64,000 nt of DNA from Thermoanaerobacter ethanolicus JW 200 (GCF_003722315.1 NZ_CP033580.1:2847281-2911280); one strand, 5' to 3'. Shown: positions 8,527 through 21,410, counted from the stretch's first letter. Numbers and translations are program-made. The notes: generated by a model from the sequence alone, not told the origin.

Positions 8527-10872
8527 TTATATTTTCTTCCATACCTTTGAAACCAAAATTGTCATATCGTCCTTTGGAGTATTATTACACAATTCCAAAC
8601 ATTTTTTCATTAACGCATCTGCCATATCCTGAGGATTCCTCGTGTTGATTTCACTAATTAACCTTGAAAATTCTACTTCTTTATCCTTCTCAAAACACTC
8701 CAACACTCCATCAGTGACTAAAATCACAAAATCTCCATCTTTTAATTTTCTTTCATGTATATCTGCCTCTATATCTTCCAAAATGCCAATGGGCAAAGAA
8801 CTGGATTCTATAATCTCAACCTCATTCCCTCTTTTTATAAAGGTAGCACAAGAGCCAATTTTTATAAATTCTGCTTCTCCAGTGAACTTGTCCAGAAACA
8901 TTATATCCACAGTAGAAAACATTTCTTCTGCAGACCGCAAAGCCAAAATAGAGTTTAATGTTTGAATAACTAAATGTTTATCAAAGCCTGCCTCTATAAA
9001 TTTCTCCAGCAAAGAAATGGTAGTAGTGCTCTCTGCAGCCGCTTTATATCCAATCCCCATTCCATCGCTTAAAGCTGCCATATATTTTCCATCTTCTAAG
9101 TCCATAAAAGAATAAGTATCTCCAGAAATCTTGGCTTTTGACTTACTAACTCTGCTTATACCCGTTAAGACTTGCAAGCTCTCTGCTTTTGTAAGAGTAA
9201 GTACACATCTTCCATTGTGGTCTATAGAGCATAACCTACTTTTTCTCTCATATCTTTCCCCCATAATTTCAGATACAATAGGGACAATCTTTTTGTCACA
9301 TTCCTTAGCAAAACATGCCTTTTTATATATTTTTACGTTAACATTTTCGTCTCCTGTGTCATAAATTAGCACATCTTCCACAGGTATGCCCTTTTTGTCC
9401 AATTCCACCATCATTATTTGTTCTAATTCATCTTTAAAAGTGACATTCATGCTAATATCACTAGCCATATTAGATATTGCATCAGCAACTCCTTTTAACT
9501 GAGTAGCAATAAGTCCTTTAGCATCTTTTAGCCTTTCTCTCCACTGCATGCTTATTTTGTAAATGCCTAAGTAATATTTAGTTGTACTCATAAGTTCAGA
9601 AAATCTTATACATTTTCTATACAGTTTATTGTCCTCAATACTACTATTTTTTTCAAGATGTTCTATCAACTCAAACATGCTTTTATAAGTATTGTAAAAC
9701 TCCTTGTCCCAACAAGTTTTATACATGACACATTGAGTACAGGTCTTATTGGCAATTTCCTCAAACAAATAAGAAATATCTTTGTGGTCTAATACTTTTT
9801 CATTTACTTGTTTAAAACTTTTAGAGAGCTCTTCAAATACTTGAGAATACTCTTTAAGTTTGCCTGTCACTACTTCTTTTAATTTTTCATTGTAATTTCT
9901 GTTGTTTAAATTTTTATTACCCTTTACTATTTCCTCCGCCTTTACTATGTACTTCTTAGGAAGTGCTACAAACATTAAAGAAGCTAACACAATATCATAA
10001 GGATTTACAAGCATATCCACAGTTGAAGTTACATAAAATGTAATAATAAAAATGGCAGTTAAAAAGCCTATAATAACTCCAATTCTATGCAATTTTTTCA
10101 AACTACCGGCCAACAAGCCTGCAAATCCAAAAAGCCCTATGGAGACTGGCATTTGGAAAAAAGATAAGCTTCCAAGAAGCCCCATAGTTGTGCCGATACT
10201 TGCTCCTACTCCAGCCCCACCTATATAAGAGGCTAAAAGTATTATAAATATCCCTAATATCCCATTGAGAGTAAATTTCCACACATTCAAATGATTCATT
10301 CCTAGAATAAATAGCCCTATAAATATACTCAAAGATATCAACTCTTCATTGGAAACAATTTTTCTGTTTATATTCAAAATAAATGAAACAGCGTGGTTAA
10401 AAATAAAAACCATTAACATTGCAGTGACAGACTCATATAGGCTCATCATAATGTCAAAAAGCAAAAAGCCATAAATATAGCTGAATATAAGATCTGCGCT
10501 AAAAAGAGAAATAAAAGTAATGAAAGAGGTTTTAATAATATTTTGAGGTTTAATTTTTAGAAGCCCTTCTAATGAAAAGATCAAAACAAGCGCTAAAAGG
10601 TATTTAAAACTATTGACATTGGGTAAAGTTAATATTCCCAACCATACTCCTATTCCTGTTAAAAGATATCGCTTTTTATACATTAAAAGAGTTGCAAAAA
10701 AAGCAATGCCGAAAGGCAAAAGACTATTGAAAATAACAGCTCGCCCTATAAAAAAGCTTATAACTGACAATAATATAATCTGTTGAATGTTTTTAGAAAG
10801 ATTTTTTTGAGTATTTTCTGTCAAGGGAGTTTTTATAACTCTTTTATAAGGTAAAATATTTATATTTTGCAT
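8527..10872 (-). CDS. spoIIE: Stage II sporulation protein E (serine phosphatase)
   Basis: This is the membrane phosphatase that dephosphorylates SpoIIAA in the forespore, releasing sigma-F, and that also helps place the asymmetric septum. The 781-residue protein has an N-terminal third made of many hydrophobic helices (about residues 30-305). A central regulatory region with a cysteine cluster (CTQCVMYKTCW) follows, then a C-terminal PP2C-type phosphatase domain with ALSDGMGIG near residue 600 and ILVTDGVLECF near residue 725. The ATG at 10872 follows AGAGGTGGTGG. Gene order with tilS, hpt and ftsH is conserved. Confidence 0.97.
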   Translation of the reverse strand: MQNINILPYKRVIKTPLTENTQKNLSKNIQQIILLSVISFFIGRAVIFNSLLPFGIAFFATLLMYKKRYLLTGIGVWLGILTLPNVNSFKYLLALVLIFSLEGLLKIKPQNIIKTSFITFISLFSADLIFSYIYGFLLFDIMMSLYESVTAMLMVFIFNHAVSFILNINRKIVSNEELISLSIFIGLFILGMNHLNVWKFTLNGILGIFIILLASYIGGAGVGASIGTTMGLLGSLSFFQMPVSIGLFGFAGLLAGSLKKLHRIGVIIGFLTAIFIITFYVTSTVDMLVNPYDIVLASLMFVALPKKYIVKAEEIVKGNKNLNNRNYNEKLKEVVTGKLKEYSQVFEELSKSFKQVNEKVLDHKDISYLFEEIANKTCTQCVMYKTCWDKEFYNTYKSMFELIEHLEKNSSIEDNKLYRKCIRFSELMSTTKYYLGIYKISMQWRERLKDAKGLIATQLKGVADAISNMASDISMNVTFKDELEQIMMVELDKKGIPVEDVLIYDTGDENVNVKIYKKACFAKECDKKIVPIVSEIMGERYERKSRLCSIDHNGRCVLTLTKAESLQVLTGISRVSKSKAKISGDTYSFMDLEDGKYMAALSDGMGIGYKAAAESTTTISLLEKFIEAGFDKHLVIQTLNSILALRSAEEMFSTVDIMFLDKFTGEAEFIKIGSCATFIKRGNEVEIIESSSLPIGILEDIEADIHERKLKDGDFVILVTDGVLECFEKDKEVEFSRLISEINTRNPQDMADALMKKCLELCNNTPKDDMTILVSKVWKKI

Positions 10873-10977
10873 AAAAAAACCACCACCTCTTGTTTTTTTC
10901 TAAATTATAGCATCATGGTGATGGTTTTATTTGTTAATTTTTGCTATATATGTAATTTTTCTTTCGACATAAAAAAT

Positions 10978-11296
10978 AATGTCGCACCTTTGTGCGACAT
11001 TTTAGACTGTAGACAAACTTTCGTAAAGGAGATATTTTGCATAAGGAGCGACTTGTTACAAAGCGGTAACAAAACTTAGCAAGACCGAGGGTGGAGGCAG
11101 GGCCGAAGCCATGGATGGCGGAGGCGGGTACCTTAAGGCATGGATGCCGATTGTGCCCGGTACCCTGCCGGAACCCGAAGGTCGAGCTTTAGTTTTGTCG
11201 TTTTGGAACATCGGAGCGACGATGCAAAATATCTCCTTTGAATATTTTTTAACTTTGTCAACAAACTGTAATGTCGCACCTTTGTGCGACATTTTA
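10978..11296. repeat. Large nested palindromic element with GC-rich core
   Basis: The 319-bp element starts and ends with identical 27-nt hairpins (AATGTCGCACCTTTGTGCGA plus CATTTTA, at 10978-11004 and 11270-11296). Inside, AAAGGAGATATTTTGCAT near 11026 faces its exact complement near 11222. The core (about 11070-11205) is markedly GC-rich, unlike the neighbourhood, with further inverted pairs GGCAGGG/CCCTGCC and GGGTACC/GGTACCC. Open frames crossing it in both strands look like artefacts of symmetry. It encodes nothing recognisable. It could be a miniature mobile element or a structured RNA; it abuts the tRNA-Glu 3' end, a common integration position. Confidence 0.7.
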
Positions 11297-11310
11297 TTTC
11301 TTAACTTAAA

Positions 11311-11385
11311 TGGTGACCCCGACGGGATTCGAACCCGTGTTGCCGCCGTGAAAGGGCGGTGTCTTAACCTCTTGACCACGGGGCC
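11311..11385 (-). tRNA. tRNA-Glu (anticodon UUC)
   Basis: Read on the minus strand, a 75-nt cloverleaf begins GGCCCCG and closes with CGGGGTC plus ACCA (encoded CCA). The acceptor stem pairs at all seven positions, counting one G-U. The anticodon loop CTTTCAC gives TTC, and the T arm contains GGTTCGAATCC. It is a single tRNA, not in a cluster. Confidence 0.96.
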
Positions 11386-11453
11386 ACAAAAGACATTACT
11401 TATTTTATCATATTTTCATGTCTTGTCAACGATAAATTTTTCCTTAATAATTG

Positions 11454-11981
11454 TCATTTTTTGGATATAAAAATATCTGTCCTTTCTGACTTTTTTATTT
11501 CTCCTATTAAAGCATATTCGACTTCTAAATACTTTGCAATATCTTCAATGCTTATATTTGCTTCATGATAGCTTCCTCTTTCTTTGTGTCTTTCAGCAAC
11601 AACTTTCCTCCCATATTCGTTTAATTCGGATATAAGAATACTACCGCCTTTTTTACAGACCCTCACCATCTCATCCAGTACCTTTTTATAATCCCTCATG
11701 TGATGCATGGCATTGTATGTAGCCACAACCTCAAAGGTTTCATCTAAAAATGGAAGATTGTGAGCATCTCCCTGAAGTAGCAAAATATTTTCCAAAGTTA
11801 CACTTTCTTTCAAAAGGTCTTCTGCTCTTTTTAAAGCATCTTTACTCTCATCAATAGACACGACTTGATATCCGTATTCAGCCAAAGCGGCTGCCATTCG
11901 TCCCCGTCCTGTACCAATATCAAGAGCTTTTCCACTTCCTCTGCCTAACATTTCCACAGCTTCTTTTACATCTCTCTCCAT
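11454..11981 (-). CDS. Class I SAM-dependent methyltransferase
   Basis: A 175-residue Methyltransf_11-type enzyme. The SAM-binding motif I LDIGTGRG is near residue 19, the acidic motif II VVSIDES follows, and LLLQGDAHNLPFLDETFEVV is the motif III/IV region. NAMHHM is typical of small-molecule methyltransferases of the UbiE/arsM type. The substrate cannot be told from the sequence. The ATG follows GAGGTG. It lies downstream of, and on the same strand as, the DMT permease gene, 220 bp away with a hairpin between them, so it probably has its own promoter. Confidence 0.85.
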   Translation of the reverse strand: MERDVKEAVEMLGRGSGKALDIGTGRGRMAAALAEYGYQVVSIDESKDALKRAEDLLKESVTLENILLLQGDAHNLPFLDETFEVVATYNAMHHMRDYKKVLDEMVRVCKKGGSILISELNEYGRKVVAERHKERGSYHEANISIEDIAKYLEVEYALIGEIKKSERTDIFISKK

Positions 11982-12093
11982 AGTTTCACCTCAAAAACTT
12001 TTTATATTTATTATCTCTCTTTTTGTACTTTAATAAAACGCAAAAACATGCTATACTAATTAAAGTACTAATAAAATCACTCCTCTATAATAA

Positions 12094-12115
12094 ATGCGGT
12101 ATTTTTATACCGCAT
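12094..12115. terminator. Hairpin between methyltransferase and permease genes
   Basis: ATGCGGTAT and ATACCGCAT form a perfect 9-bp stem with a TTTT loop. A short T-run follows on the plus strand only (CCTTTTTGG). It may work as a weak terminator or a leader structure; the orientation relative to the genes is ambiguous. Confidence 0.4.
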
Positions 12116-12201
12116 CCTTTTTGGACTAATATATGCCCCCGTATGGTATAGGGTTACGTTAAAAGTATATCACATTCTCTATGTAATGTAAATACAGAAT
12201 T

Positions 12202-13152
12202 TCAGTGTGTTTCTTCTGAAGAAATAATCGGTTGAGACACTTTTCCAAAATAATTTGTCCCCCATACTCCTATCAATATCATAATAGCTCCTATTATATG
12301 ATACCAATAAAAAGCTTCACGTCGTATGGTGATCCCCGCTATTACCGAAATTACTGTGGTCAAATTTGCAAAAACTGAAGCTTGAGATGCAGGCAATTTT
12401 GAAAGAGCGTAATTGTTTAAAAAATACGCTACAACAGAAGATAAAACACCTAGATATAGCACAGGAATAAGTACTCTGTAATCAGTTAAATCCCTGAAAT
12501 AGTCAGAAATAGGATAGCCTTTTGCTAATCTATCAATTAAATTTAAAAAATTGAAAGAAATTGCGGCAAACCACATCATGACAAAGGTTATCTCAATAGG
12601 TGAAAATTCTAAAGAAGACTTTCTTGCTAAAATACTGTAAAAAGCTGCAGATAAGACTGCTACTAAAAGATATACAAAACCTATAATTGACGTATTACGG
12701 CTTTCAACACCTGTCATAAAAATTATAAAAGCAACTCCTGTAACAGACAAAAGAATAAAGAAAAGCTGATACAAAGAAGGCCTTTCCTTTAAAAATACCG
12801 CCGCCAAAGCGGTAACAGCAACAGGAATTAAAGCTATCATCAAACCAGAAAGAGAAGAGGATGTATATTTTACACCATATGTTTCAAATATAAAATACAC
12901 AACAGGCTCTGATAGAGACAATAAAAACAATGGCCACAGATTTTTCCCTCTATAATTAAGTTTAATAATTCCAAATACCCACAAAAGAGTAATCATAAAT
13001 GCTGCAAGTAAAAAACGATAGGCTATAAGCTCCATAGGAGAAGCTACATCAAGCCCCATAGAGGTAAACATAAAAGAAAATCCAAAAATTGATGCCATTC
13101 CTATTCCTGCTAAATAAGGATAATAACTCTTTATCCTCTCCAAATTTAACAC
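12202..13152 (-). CDS. EamA/DMT-family permease
   Basis: A 316-residue integral membrane protein with about ten hydrophobic helices arranged as two EamA repeats of five. The first contains PMELIAYRFLLAAFMITLLW and the second FSPIEITFVMMWFAAISFN. Members of the drug/metabolite transporter superfamily export or import amino acids, nucleotides or other metabolites; the substrate is not predictable. The frame opens at a GTG (13152). A TTG nine bases later has a better-spaced GGGGGTG site and may be the true start. No operon partner is evident. Confidence 0.88.
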   Translation of the reverse strand: MLNLERIKSYYPYLAGIGMASIFGFSFMFTSMGLDVASPMELIAYRFLLAAFMITLLWVFGIIKLNYRGKNLWPLFLLSLSEPVVYFIFETYGVKYTSSSLSGLMIALIPVAVTALAAVFLKERPSLYQLFFILLSVTGVAFIIFMTGVESRNTSIIGFVYLLVAVLSAAFYSILARKSSLEFSPIEITFVMMWFAAISFNFLNLIDRLAKGYPISDYFRDLTDYRVLIPVLYLGVLSSVVAYFLNNYALSKLPASQASVFANLTTVISVIAGITIRREAFYWYHIIGAIMILIGVWGTNYFGKVSQPIISSEETH

Positions 13153-13212
13153 CCCCGCACCTTTTTAAAAACACCGATATAATTATATAGCACTTCCCAC
13201 AAAAAATAAAAT

Positions 13213-13292
13213 CCAGACGAAGGGGACCAGACGAAGGGGACGGTTCTTTTCATCTGAAAAATTCAGACAAGAGGAACCGTCCCCTTCGTCTG
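13213..13292. repeat. GACGAAGGGGAC inverted repeat
   Basis: A perfect 19-bp inverted repeat, CAGACGAAGGGGACGGTTC (13228-13246) and its complement (13274-13292), is preceded by a partial direct copy of the arm at 13213-13227. The palindrome lies between the divergent permease and sigma-factor genes. Short palindromes with this GGGGACGGTTC core recur in intergenic DNA of many Firmicutes. It could fold in RNA from either strand. Confidence 0.75.
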
Positions 13293-13354
13293 AAAAGTTT
13301 TTGTCACAAAATTGGTTTTAGATGTGTTATTATTAGTGAAAAGACATAGGGGAG

Positions 13355-13855
13355 GTGTTCAAAATAGAGGAAAGTTTCAAAGATATCTTTGAAAAATATT
13401 ATCCAAAAGTTTTAAATCAAATTTCTTGGATGATAAAAGACGAATTCAAAGCGGAAGACATTACTCAAGAAGTTTTTATAAAGTATTTTAAAAATCCTCC
13501 CCGTCACAATGAAAATATAGGAGGTTGGTTATCCAAAGTAGCAATAAATCATGCCTTAAATTATATCCGCAGTGAAAAAAACACAAAAACAAGAGAACTG
13601 GAAGTTTTTAAAAACACGCAAGAGGAATTTTTTGAAGACCCTGAAGAAATAGCAATTAAAAGGTTTGAAAGAGCTAAAGTGAAAGAAGTCCTCCTAAAAA
13701 TGAGTAAAAGAGATATGATGTGTCTAATACTTAAACATTCAGGATATAGTTACGAAGAAATAGCAATATCATTGGGAATTAAGAAAACCTCCGTCGGCAC
13801 AACCATAGCAAGAGCACAAAAAAAGTTTAAAGAATTATATGAAAAGGAGGTGTAA
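13355..13855 (+). CDS. ECF-type RNA polymerase sigma factor
   Basis: A 166-residue sigma factor with region 2 (FEKYYPKVLNQI through AEDITQEVFIKYF) and region 4 (RDMMCLILKHSGYSYEEIAI and KKTSVGTTIARAQKKF, a helix-turn-helix). The gene leads an operon with its anti-sigma factor and an ABC-2 transporter. The start is uncertain: the frame opens at a GTG that is itself part of the GGGGAGGTG ribosome binding site. An in-frame ATA six bases downstream (13364) has ideal spacing but is a rare initiator. The protein probably directs RNA polymerase to its own operon in response to an envelope signal. Confidence 0.9.
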   Translation: MFKIEESFKDIFEKYYPKVLNQISWMIKDEFKAEDITQEVFIKYFKNPPRHNENIGGWLSKVAINHALNYIRSEKNTKTRELEVFKNTQEEFFEDPEEIAIKRFERAKVKEVLLKMSKRDMMCLILKHSGYSYEEIAISLGIKKTSVGTTIARAQKKFKELYEKEV

Positions 13856-13857
13856 GT

Positions 13858-15042
13858 ATGTGCTACGATGAAGGAACTCTTCAAGCATATCTAGACAGTG
13901 AACTGGATGAAATCACTGCAAAAAATGTAGAAGAACATTTAAAAACTTGCGATGTATGTAGAGAAAAACTTGAACAACTAAAATCCATAAATGAATTCAC
14001 TTCAAAAGCTTTAAAAGCAAGCAATATAGATTTAAATGAAGCTTGGGCTACTCTAAATGAAAAATTGAGCAAAAATAATAATAAAGGAGGAATGTTTGCC
14101 ATGTTTACAAAGTACAAAAAGTCAATTGCCGCCTTAGTCGTAGTGGCATTTGTAGTTTCCTCAATGCTTTTCCCGCCCCTTAAAAATGCAGAGGCTAAAA
14201 TTCTAAATTTATTGAGACTTAACAAAATGCAGATTATAACTATTACACCTGATGACATTACACAAATTCAAAATGAGTTCTATAATAGAAACATAAAGAA
14301 CATTGACTTAAAAGAATATGGTGAAATATTAAGGTCTGGAAGTTATGAAGGATATGAAGTTTCAATAAATGAAATTGACAAACTAAAGTCCGATGTAGAT
14401 TATAAATTTAAGCTGCCAACTGACGAAAATTTTGAAATTAACCATATATATGTATCAAAGGGTGATGGATTAGAGTTTAAACTTAATGTTGACAAAATAA
14501 ATGAATTAATTAAAACATTTGGCGGCACACATCTTTTCCCTAAAGAGCTCAACAATAAACCTATTACAATAAATGTTGGCACATCTATAAATATTGATAT
14601 AAAAGAAAAAAAGGATAATAATGATACAGAAAATATCAAAAAAAGTATTTATCTTACCATAAATAAAACTCCTGAGATTGTAGTACCAGAAGGGGCAAAT
14701 ATAGATAAGGTAATTGATGCCTTGGCTAACCTCCCATTTTTGCCCGACAATTTAAAAAAACAAATTGCAAGTGTAACTGACTGGAAGGAGACATTACCTA
14801 TACCAATGGATGAATCTACAAATGTTAAAGAAATAAATATAAGAGGAAATACAGCTATTATTCTAACAAATAAATATTCTCCAAATATGGCATCTATAGC
14901 ATGGAATGAAAACGGAGTAATGTATAGTCTATCAATCTATGGATCCTATGAACCATCTACAGACAAACAAACAATAAATGATGAATTAATAACACAGCAA
15001 AATATAAATACATTAATCCAAATCGCAAATTCAATGAGGTGA
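13858..15042 (+). CDS. Zinc-finger anti-sigma factor with extracytoplasmic domain
   Basis: A 394-residue membrane protein. Residues 1-45 form a zf-HC2 anti-sigma zinc finger, with His and two Cys in EEHLKTCDVCREKL. One transmembrane helix (SIAALVVVAFVVSSMLFPPL, about residues 88-107) follows. The remaining roughly 285 residues are predicted outside the cell, have no family I recognise, and are rich in beta-type sequence. The zinc finger should hold the sigma factor encoded just upstream (2-bp gap). The ATG follows AAAGGAGGTG. Confidence 0.88.
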   Translation: MCYDEGTLQAYLDSELDEITAKNVEEHLKTCDVCREKLEQLKSINEFTSKALKASNIDLNEAWATLNEKLSKNNNKGGMFAMFTKYKKSIAALVVVAFVVSSMLFPPLKNAEAKILNLLRLNKMQIITITPDDITQIQNEFYNRNIKNIDLKEYGEILRSGSYEGYEVSINEIDKLKSDVDYKFKLPTDENFEINHIYVSKGDGLEFKLNVDKINELIKTFGGTHLFPKELNNKPITINVGTSINIDIKEKKDNNDTENIKKSIYLTINKTPEIVVPEGANIDKVIDALANLPFLPDNLKKQIASVTDWKETLPIPMDESTNVKEINIRGNTAIILTNKYSPNMASIAWNENGVMYSLSIYGSYEPSTDKQTINDELITQQNINTLIQIANSMR

Positions 15043-15046
15043 TCAA

Positions 15047-15949
15047 ATGGTTTTAGAAACTCAAAATCTCTCAAAACAATTTAATGGAAAAGGTGGATTT
15101 AAAGAAGTCACTCTCTCTGTAGAAAAGGGGCAAGTTTTTGGATTCTTAGGTCCAAATGGTGCTGGAAAAAGCACTTTTGTAAAGACCATGGTGGGGCTTT
15201 TACACCCCACCTCTGGTTTTGCTTGGATTTTAGGGAAACCCATAGGTACTGTAGAGTCCAGAGAAAAAGTAGGATTTTTACCTGAAAATTTTAGATACCA
15301 CGACTGGATGACAGGAAAAGAGCTTTTGAGCTTCCATGCTGAGCTTTATAAAATAAAAAATCCAGGCAAAAAAATTGATGAACTTTTAGAATTGGTAAAA
15401 TTAAAAGGTCATGAAAGTAAACTTATAAAAAATTACAGCAAAGGAATGCAGCAAAGAATTGGCATTGCAATAGCCCTTTTAAATGACCCCGAAATAGTGT
15501 TTTTAGATGAACCTACTTCAGCTCTTGACCCTGTTGGAAGAATTGAAGTAAGAGAAATCATAAAACAATTAAAATCGCAAGGCAAAACTGTTTTTTTAAA
15601 CAGCCACCTCTTAAGTGAAGTGGAAATGGTATGCGATGAAGTAGCCATAATAAACCATGGCCGAATAATAGCCGAAGGAAAACTGGAAGAGCTATTAAAA
15701 GAACACACCCATGTAGAAATGATTGTATCAGACTATACTTCAGAGTTGATTGAAAAAATTTCTCGCTTATCAAAAGAATTTCAATTTAAAGAAGGTAAGC
15801 TCTCTTTTAAAGTAGAAGACAGAGAAAAAATACCAGTTATAGCTAAAATGGTAATAGAAGCCGGTGCCAAGTTATATCAATTAAATACTCAAACTTCTTC
15901 ATTGGAAGACTTATTCATAAACTTAATTGGAAAGGATGAGGTGTCGTGA
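15047..15949 (+). CDS. ABC transporter ATP-binding protein
   Basis: A 300-residue ATPase of the drug/lantibiotic exporter type. Walker A GPNGAGKST is near residue 38, the Q loop GFLPENFRYHDW follows, the signature is YSKGMQQR, and Walker B EIVFLDEPTSALDP. The H loop is NSHLLSE. The C-terminal 80 residues form the accessory domain common in ABC-2 systems. It lies 4 bp after the anti-sigma gene and overlaps the permease gene, so it is co-expressed with both. It is likely part of an envelope-stress or antibiotic-export response. Confidence 0.93.
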   Translation: MVLETQNLSKQFNGKGGFKEVTLSVEKGQVFGFLGPNGAGKSTFVKTMVGLLHPTSGFAWILGKPIGTVESREKVGFLPENFRYHDWMTGKELLSFHAELYKIKNPGKKIDELLELVKLKGHESKLIKNYSKGMQQRIGIAIALLNDPEIVFLDEPTSALDPVGRIEVREIIKQLKSQGKTVFLNSHLLSEVEMVCDEVAIINHGRIIAEGKLEELLKEHTHVEMIVSDYTSELIEKISRLSKEFQFKEGKLSFKVEDREKIPVIAKMVIEAGAKLYQLNTQTSSLEDLFINLIGKDEVS

Positions 15950-16806
15950 TAACTATAATAAAATATACCTTTAAAGAGATGCTAAAAAAACGGGCTTTTC
16001 TATTAGTCTCCCTTTTGTCCCTCCTCTACCTTTCCATATATACTTTTGGCTTAAGTAAAATATTTGAGCGTCCCAACGATTCTATATATGACATCATCTT
16101 TCAATCAGAAATTTTGTCTGCCGGTCTATTTTTCGCAAATTTCATAATGGCTTTTCTTGTAGTTTTGACATCAGTAAATGCTATATCAGGAGAAATAGAA
16201 AATGGCACCATATACGCCGTTTTATCGAAACCTATAAAAAGATATGAACTGGTGTTGGGAAAATTTATAGGCTTAGGCGCTATGATTGTAATATACAGCT
16301 CCATCATGTTTTTGTCTGTAGTAGGTTTAAACATCTTTATGGGGTCTAAAATAACCTTTGAAGCAAGCAATATTTTAAGAGGACTTTTTTTCTTCGACTT
16401 AGGACCGATTGTATTTTTAGCCCTTATAATAGCTTCCAGCTCAATTTTTTCGACTGTAAACACAGGCATCATAGCTATTATGGCTTATGGAATTGCCCTC
16501 GTCGGAGGTGTTCTTGAACAAATTGGAACAGCAATGCAACAAAGTCAAGTCGGTGCCTTTGGCTTAAAAAGCGGAGAAAGCCTTATAAACGCAGGGATAA
16601 TTACAAGCCTCATCCTTCCTACAGATGTCATATATAGAAAAATGACTGCAGAGCTTTTGACACAAAGTAGTGGGATAAGTTTTATGACACAAGGACTCTT
16701 TGGGGGCATGTCTCAACCCAGTATTTACATGTTCATATACATCTTTTTCTACGTGGTATTTCTCCTCTATTACGGTGCAAAGCGCTTTTCACAAAGAGAC
16801 TTATAA
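15946..16806 (+). CDS. ABC-2 type transporter permease
   Basis: A 286-residue membrane protein with about six helices. It starts at a GTG that overlaps the TGA of the ATP-binding gene (GTGA), a sign of translational coupling. SGEIENGTIYAVLSKPIKRYELVLGKFIGL is the conserved cytoplasmic loop of ABC-2 permeases. It forms the export channel together with the upstream ATPase. The substrate is not predictable. Confidence 0.9.
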   Translation: MITIIKYTFKEMLKKRAFLLVSLLSLLYLSIYTFGLSKIFERPNDSIYDIIFQSEILSAGLFFANFIMAFLVVLTSVNAISGEIENGTIYAVLSKPIKRYELVLGKFIGLGAMIVIYSSIMFLSVVGLNIFMGSKITFEASNILRGLFFFDLGPIVFLALIIASSSIFSTVNTGIIAIMAYGIALVGGVLEQIGTAMQQSQVGAFGLKSGESLINAGIITSLILPTDVIYRKMTAELLTQSSGISFMTQGLFGGMSQPSIYMFIYIFFYVVFLLYYGAKRFSQRDL

Positions 16807-16828
16807 AGGCGGTCACACACCGCCTTTT
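16805..16828. terminator. Bidirectional terminator between convergent genes
   Basis: AAAGGCGGT and ACCGCCTTT form a stem with T-rich flanks. It ends the sigma/ABC operon on the plus strand and overlaps the last codons of the convergent DUF1284 gene. Confidence 0.75.
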
Positions 16829-17220
16829 AACTTTTTAAACCCTTCCAAACAATACCCAAGACTAAACCATTGACAGTTACTGCATATCTTTTCCATTTTT
16901 TCTTCAGTCATTTTCTCTTTAATTCTATTTGTGACTTCCCTATAGCTCAATATCTCCCCTGGCCTTATATCTAAAACTTCTAAAACTGCCCTATCTTTTC
17001 CTTTTACACTTCCTGGATACTCTTCCTCTGTACATTCTCCATTTACATTGTTTGGACACATGCTGCAAATGTTATCCACACTATCCACAGCTTTTATCAA
17101 CATATCATGTTCATTATTCAATTTTCTAATAATTTCATCCATATTTTTAACAAATTTTTCATCATAACCAAGCCCTCTAAAGCCCAACACACACAAAAAG
17201 TGATGTCCTCTTATCTCCAT
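16813..17220 (-). CDS. DUF1284 domain protein
   Basis: A 135-residue protein with MEIRGHHFLCVLGFRGLGYD at the N-terminus, the hallmark of DUF1284. Two cysteine groups, ICSMCPNNVNGEC and ICSNCQWFSLGYC, could bind an iron-sulphur cluster or zinc. Function is unknown in the family. The gene is convergent with the ABC operon. The start ATG has a GGAGAG site upstream. Confidence 0.85.
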   Translation of the reverse strand: MEIRGHHFLCVLGFRGLGYDEKFVKNMDEIIRKLNNEHDMLIKAVDSVDNICSMCPNNVNGECTEEEYPGSVKGKDRAVLEVLDIRPGEILSYREVTNRIKEKMTEEKMEKICSNCQWFSLGYCLEGFKKLKGGV

Positions 17221-17376
17221 TTCAATCTCTCCTCATCCCATGATTACAACAATAATTATACTGCTAATTTGAACTGTAACCTAAGAAAAAAAAGAAATTT
17301 ACATCCCTCAGTTTATCACAATAATAGTCATAATTTCTTCAATTATAGAAAATAATACATTTAAAGGAGTGATTGT

Positions 17377-17538
17377 ATGACTAAAAAACCAAAAAAACCT
17401 CACAAAGTGCCAATAGAAAATCATAAGACTGCTTCCTGGGCAAATATACAAAATGTAAAAGAAGAATCAAATGTGCCTATCCCAAGTAAAAATGAGGTAA
17501 TAAACGCAAAAGAATGGGTAGAAGAAAACAAAAAATAA
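17377..17538 (+). CDS. Small spore-surface protein (DUF3787/CDIF630_02480-like)
   Basis: A 53-residue ORF starting at ATG after AAAGGAG. It begins with a lysine/proline-rich stretch (TKKPKKPHKVPIENH), continues TASWANIQNVKEESNVPIPS and ends NAKEWVEENKK. As I recall it, this layout (ENH.TASWA, then NV.IPS, then NAKEWV) is that of the short clostridial spore-surface proteins of the DUF3787 type. It is too short for routine ORF calling. It lies alone between the DUF1284 gene and PFOR. A role in spores is inferred from family and organism only. Confidence 0.7.
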   Translation: MTKKPKKPHKVPIENHKTASWANIQNVKEESNVPIPSKNEVINAKEWVEENKK

Positions 17539-17540
17539 CA

Positions 17541-17562
17541 ATTCCGGGCATACGCCCGGAAT
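17541..17562. terminator. Terminator shared by PFOR and the small spore gene
   Basis: ATTCCGGGC and GCCCGGAAT form a perfect 9-bp stem with a 4-nt loop directly after the PFOR stop. On the minus strand a T-rich tract (GTTATTTTTTG) follows, so it best serves PFOR; it is also just past the plus-strand small gene. Confidence 0.85.
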
Positions 17563-17564
17563 CG

Positions 17565-21146
<3,582 letters not shown>

Positions 21147-21410
21147 TCATACATTTAGGCATTGAAGACAATTTTAAACTTGAATTCGGCAAGTAGCAAG
21201 CAAATTAAAAATTCAATTTCCATGAATGTAAAAAACGGTGTTTTGTTATAAGTTTTGCACTTTGATAACTGAATATTTACATTGAAAAAATAAAAGCTAT
21301 ATCGTTTTTTACGGTTAATTTACTCTTTTAAGGTACAGCAAAGCTAACCGTCTACTTGATATGGCGGTTTCTATCATTTGGTATATTTTTTGGTATATTC
21401 TATGTGTTTA

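Noticed and set aside
11056..11470. Long open frames on both strands across the tRNA-Glu region
   Set aside because: They run through the tRNA and the palindromic element; the openness comes from GC-rich symmetric DNA.
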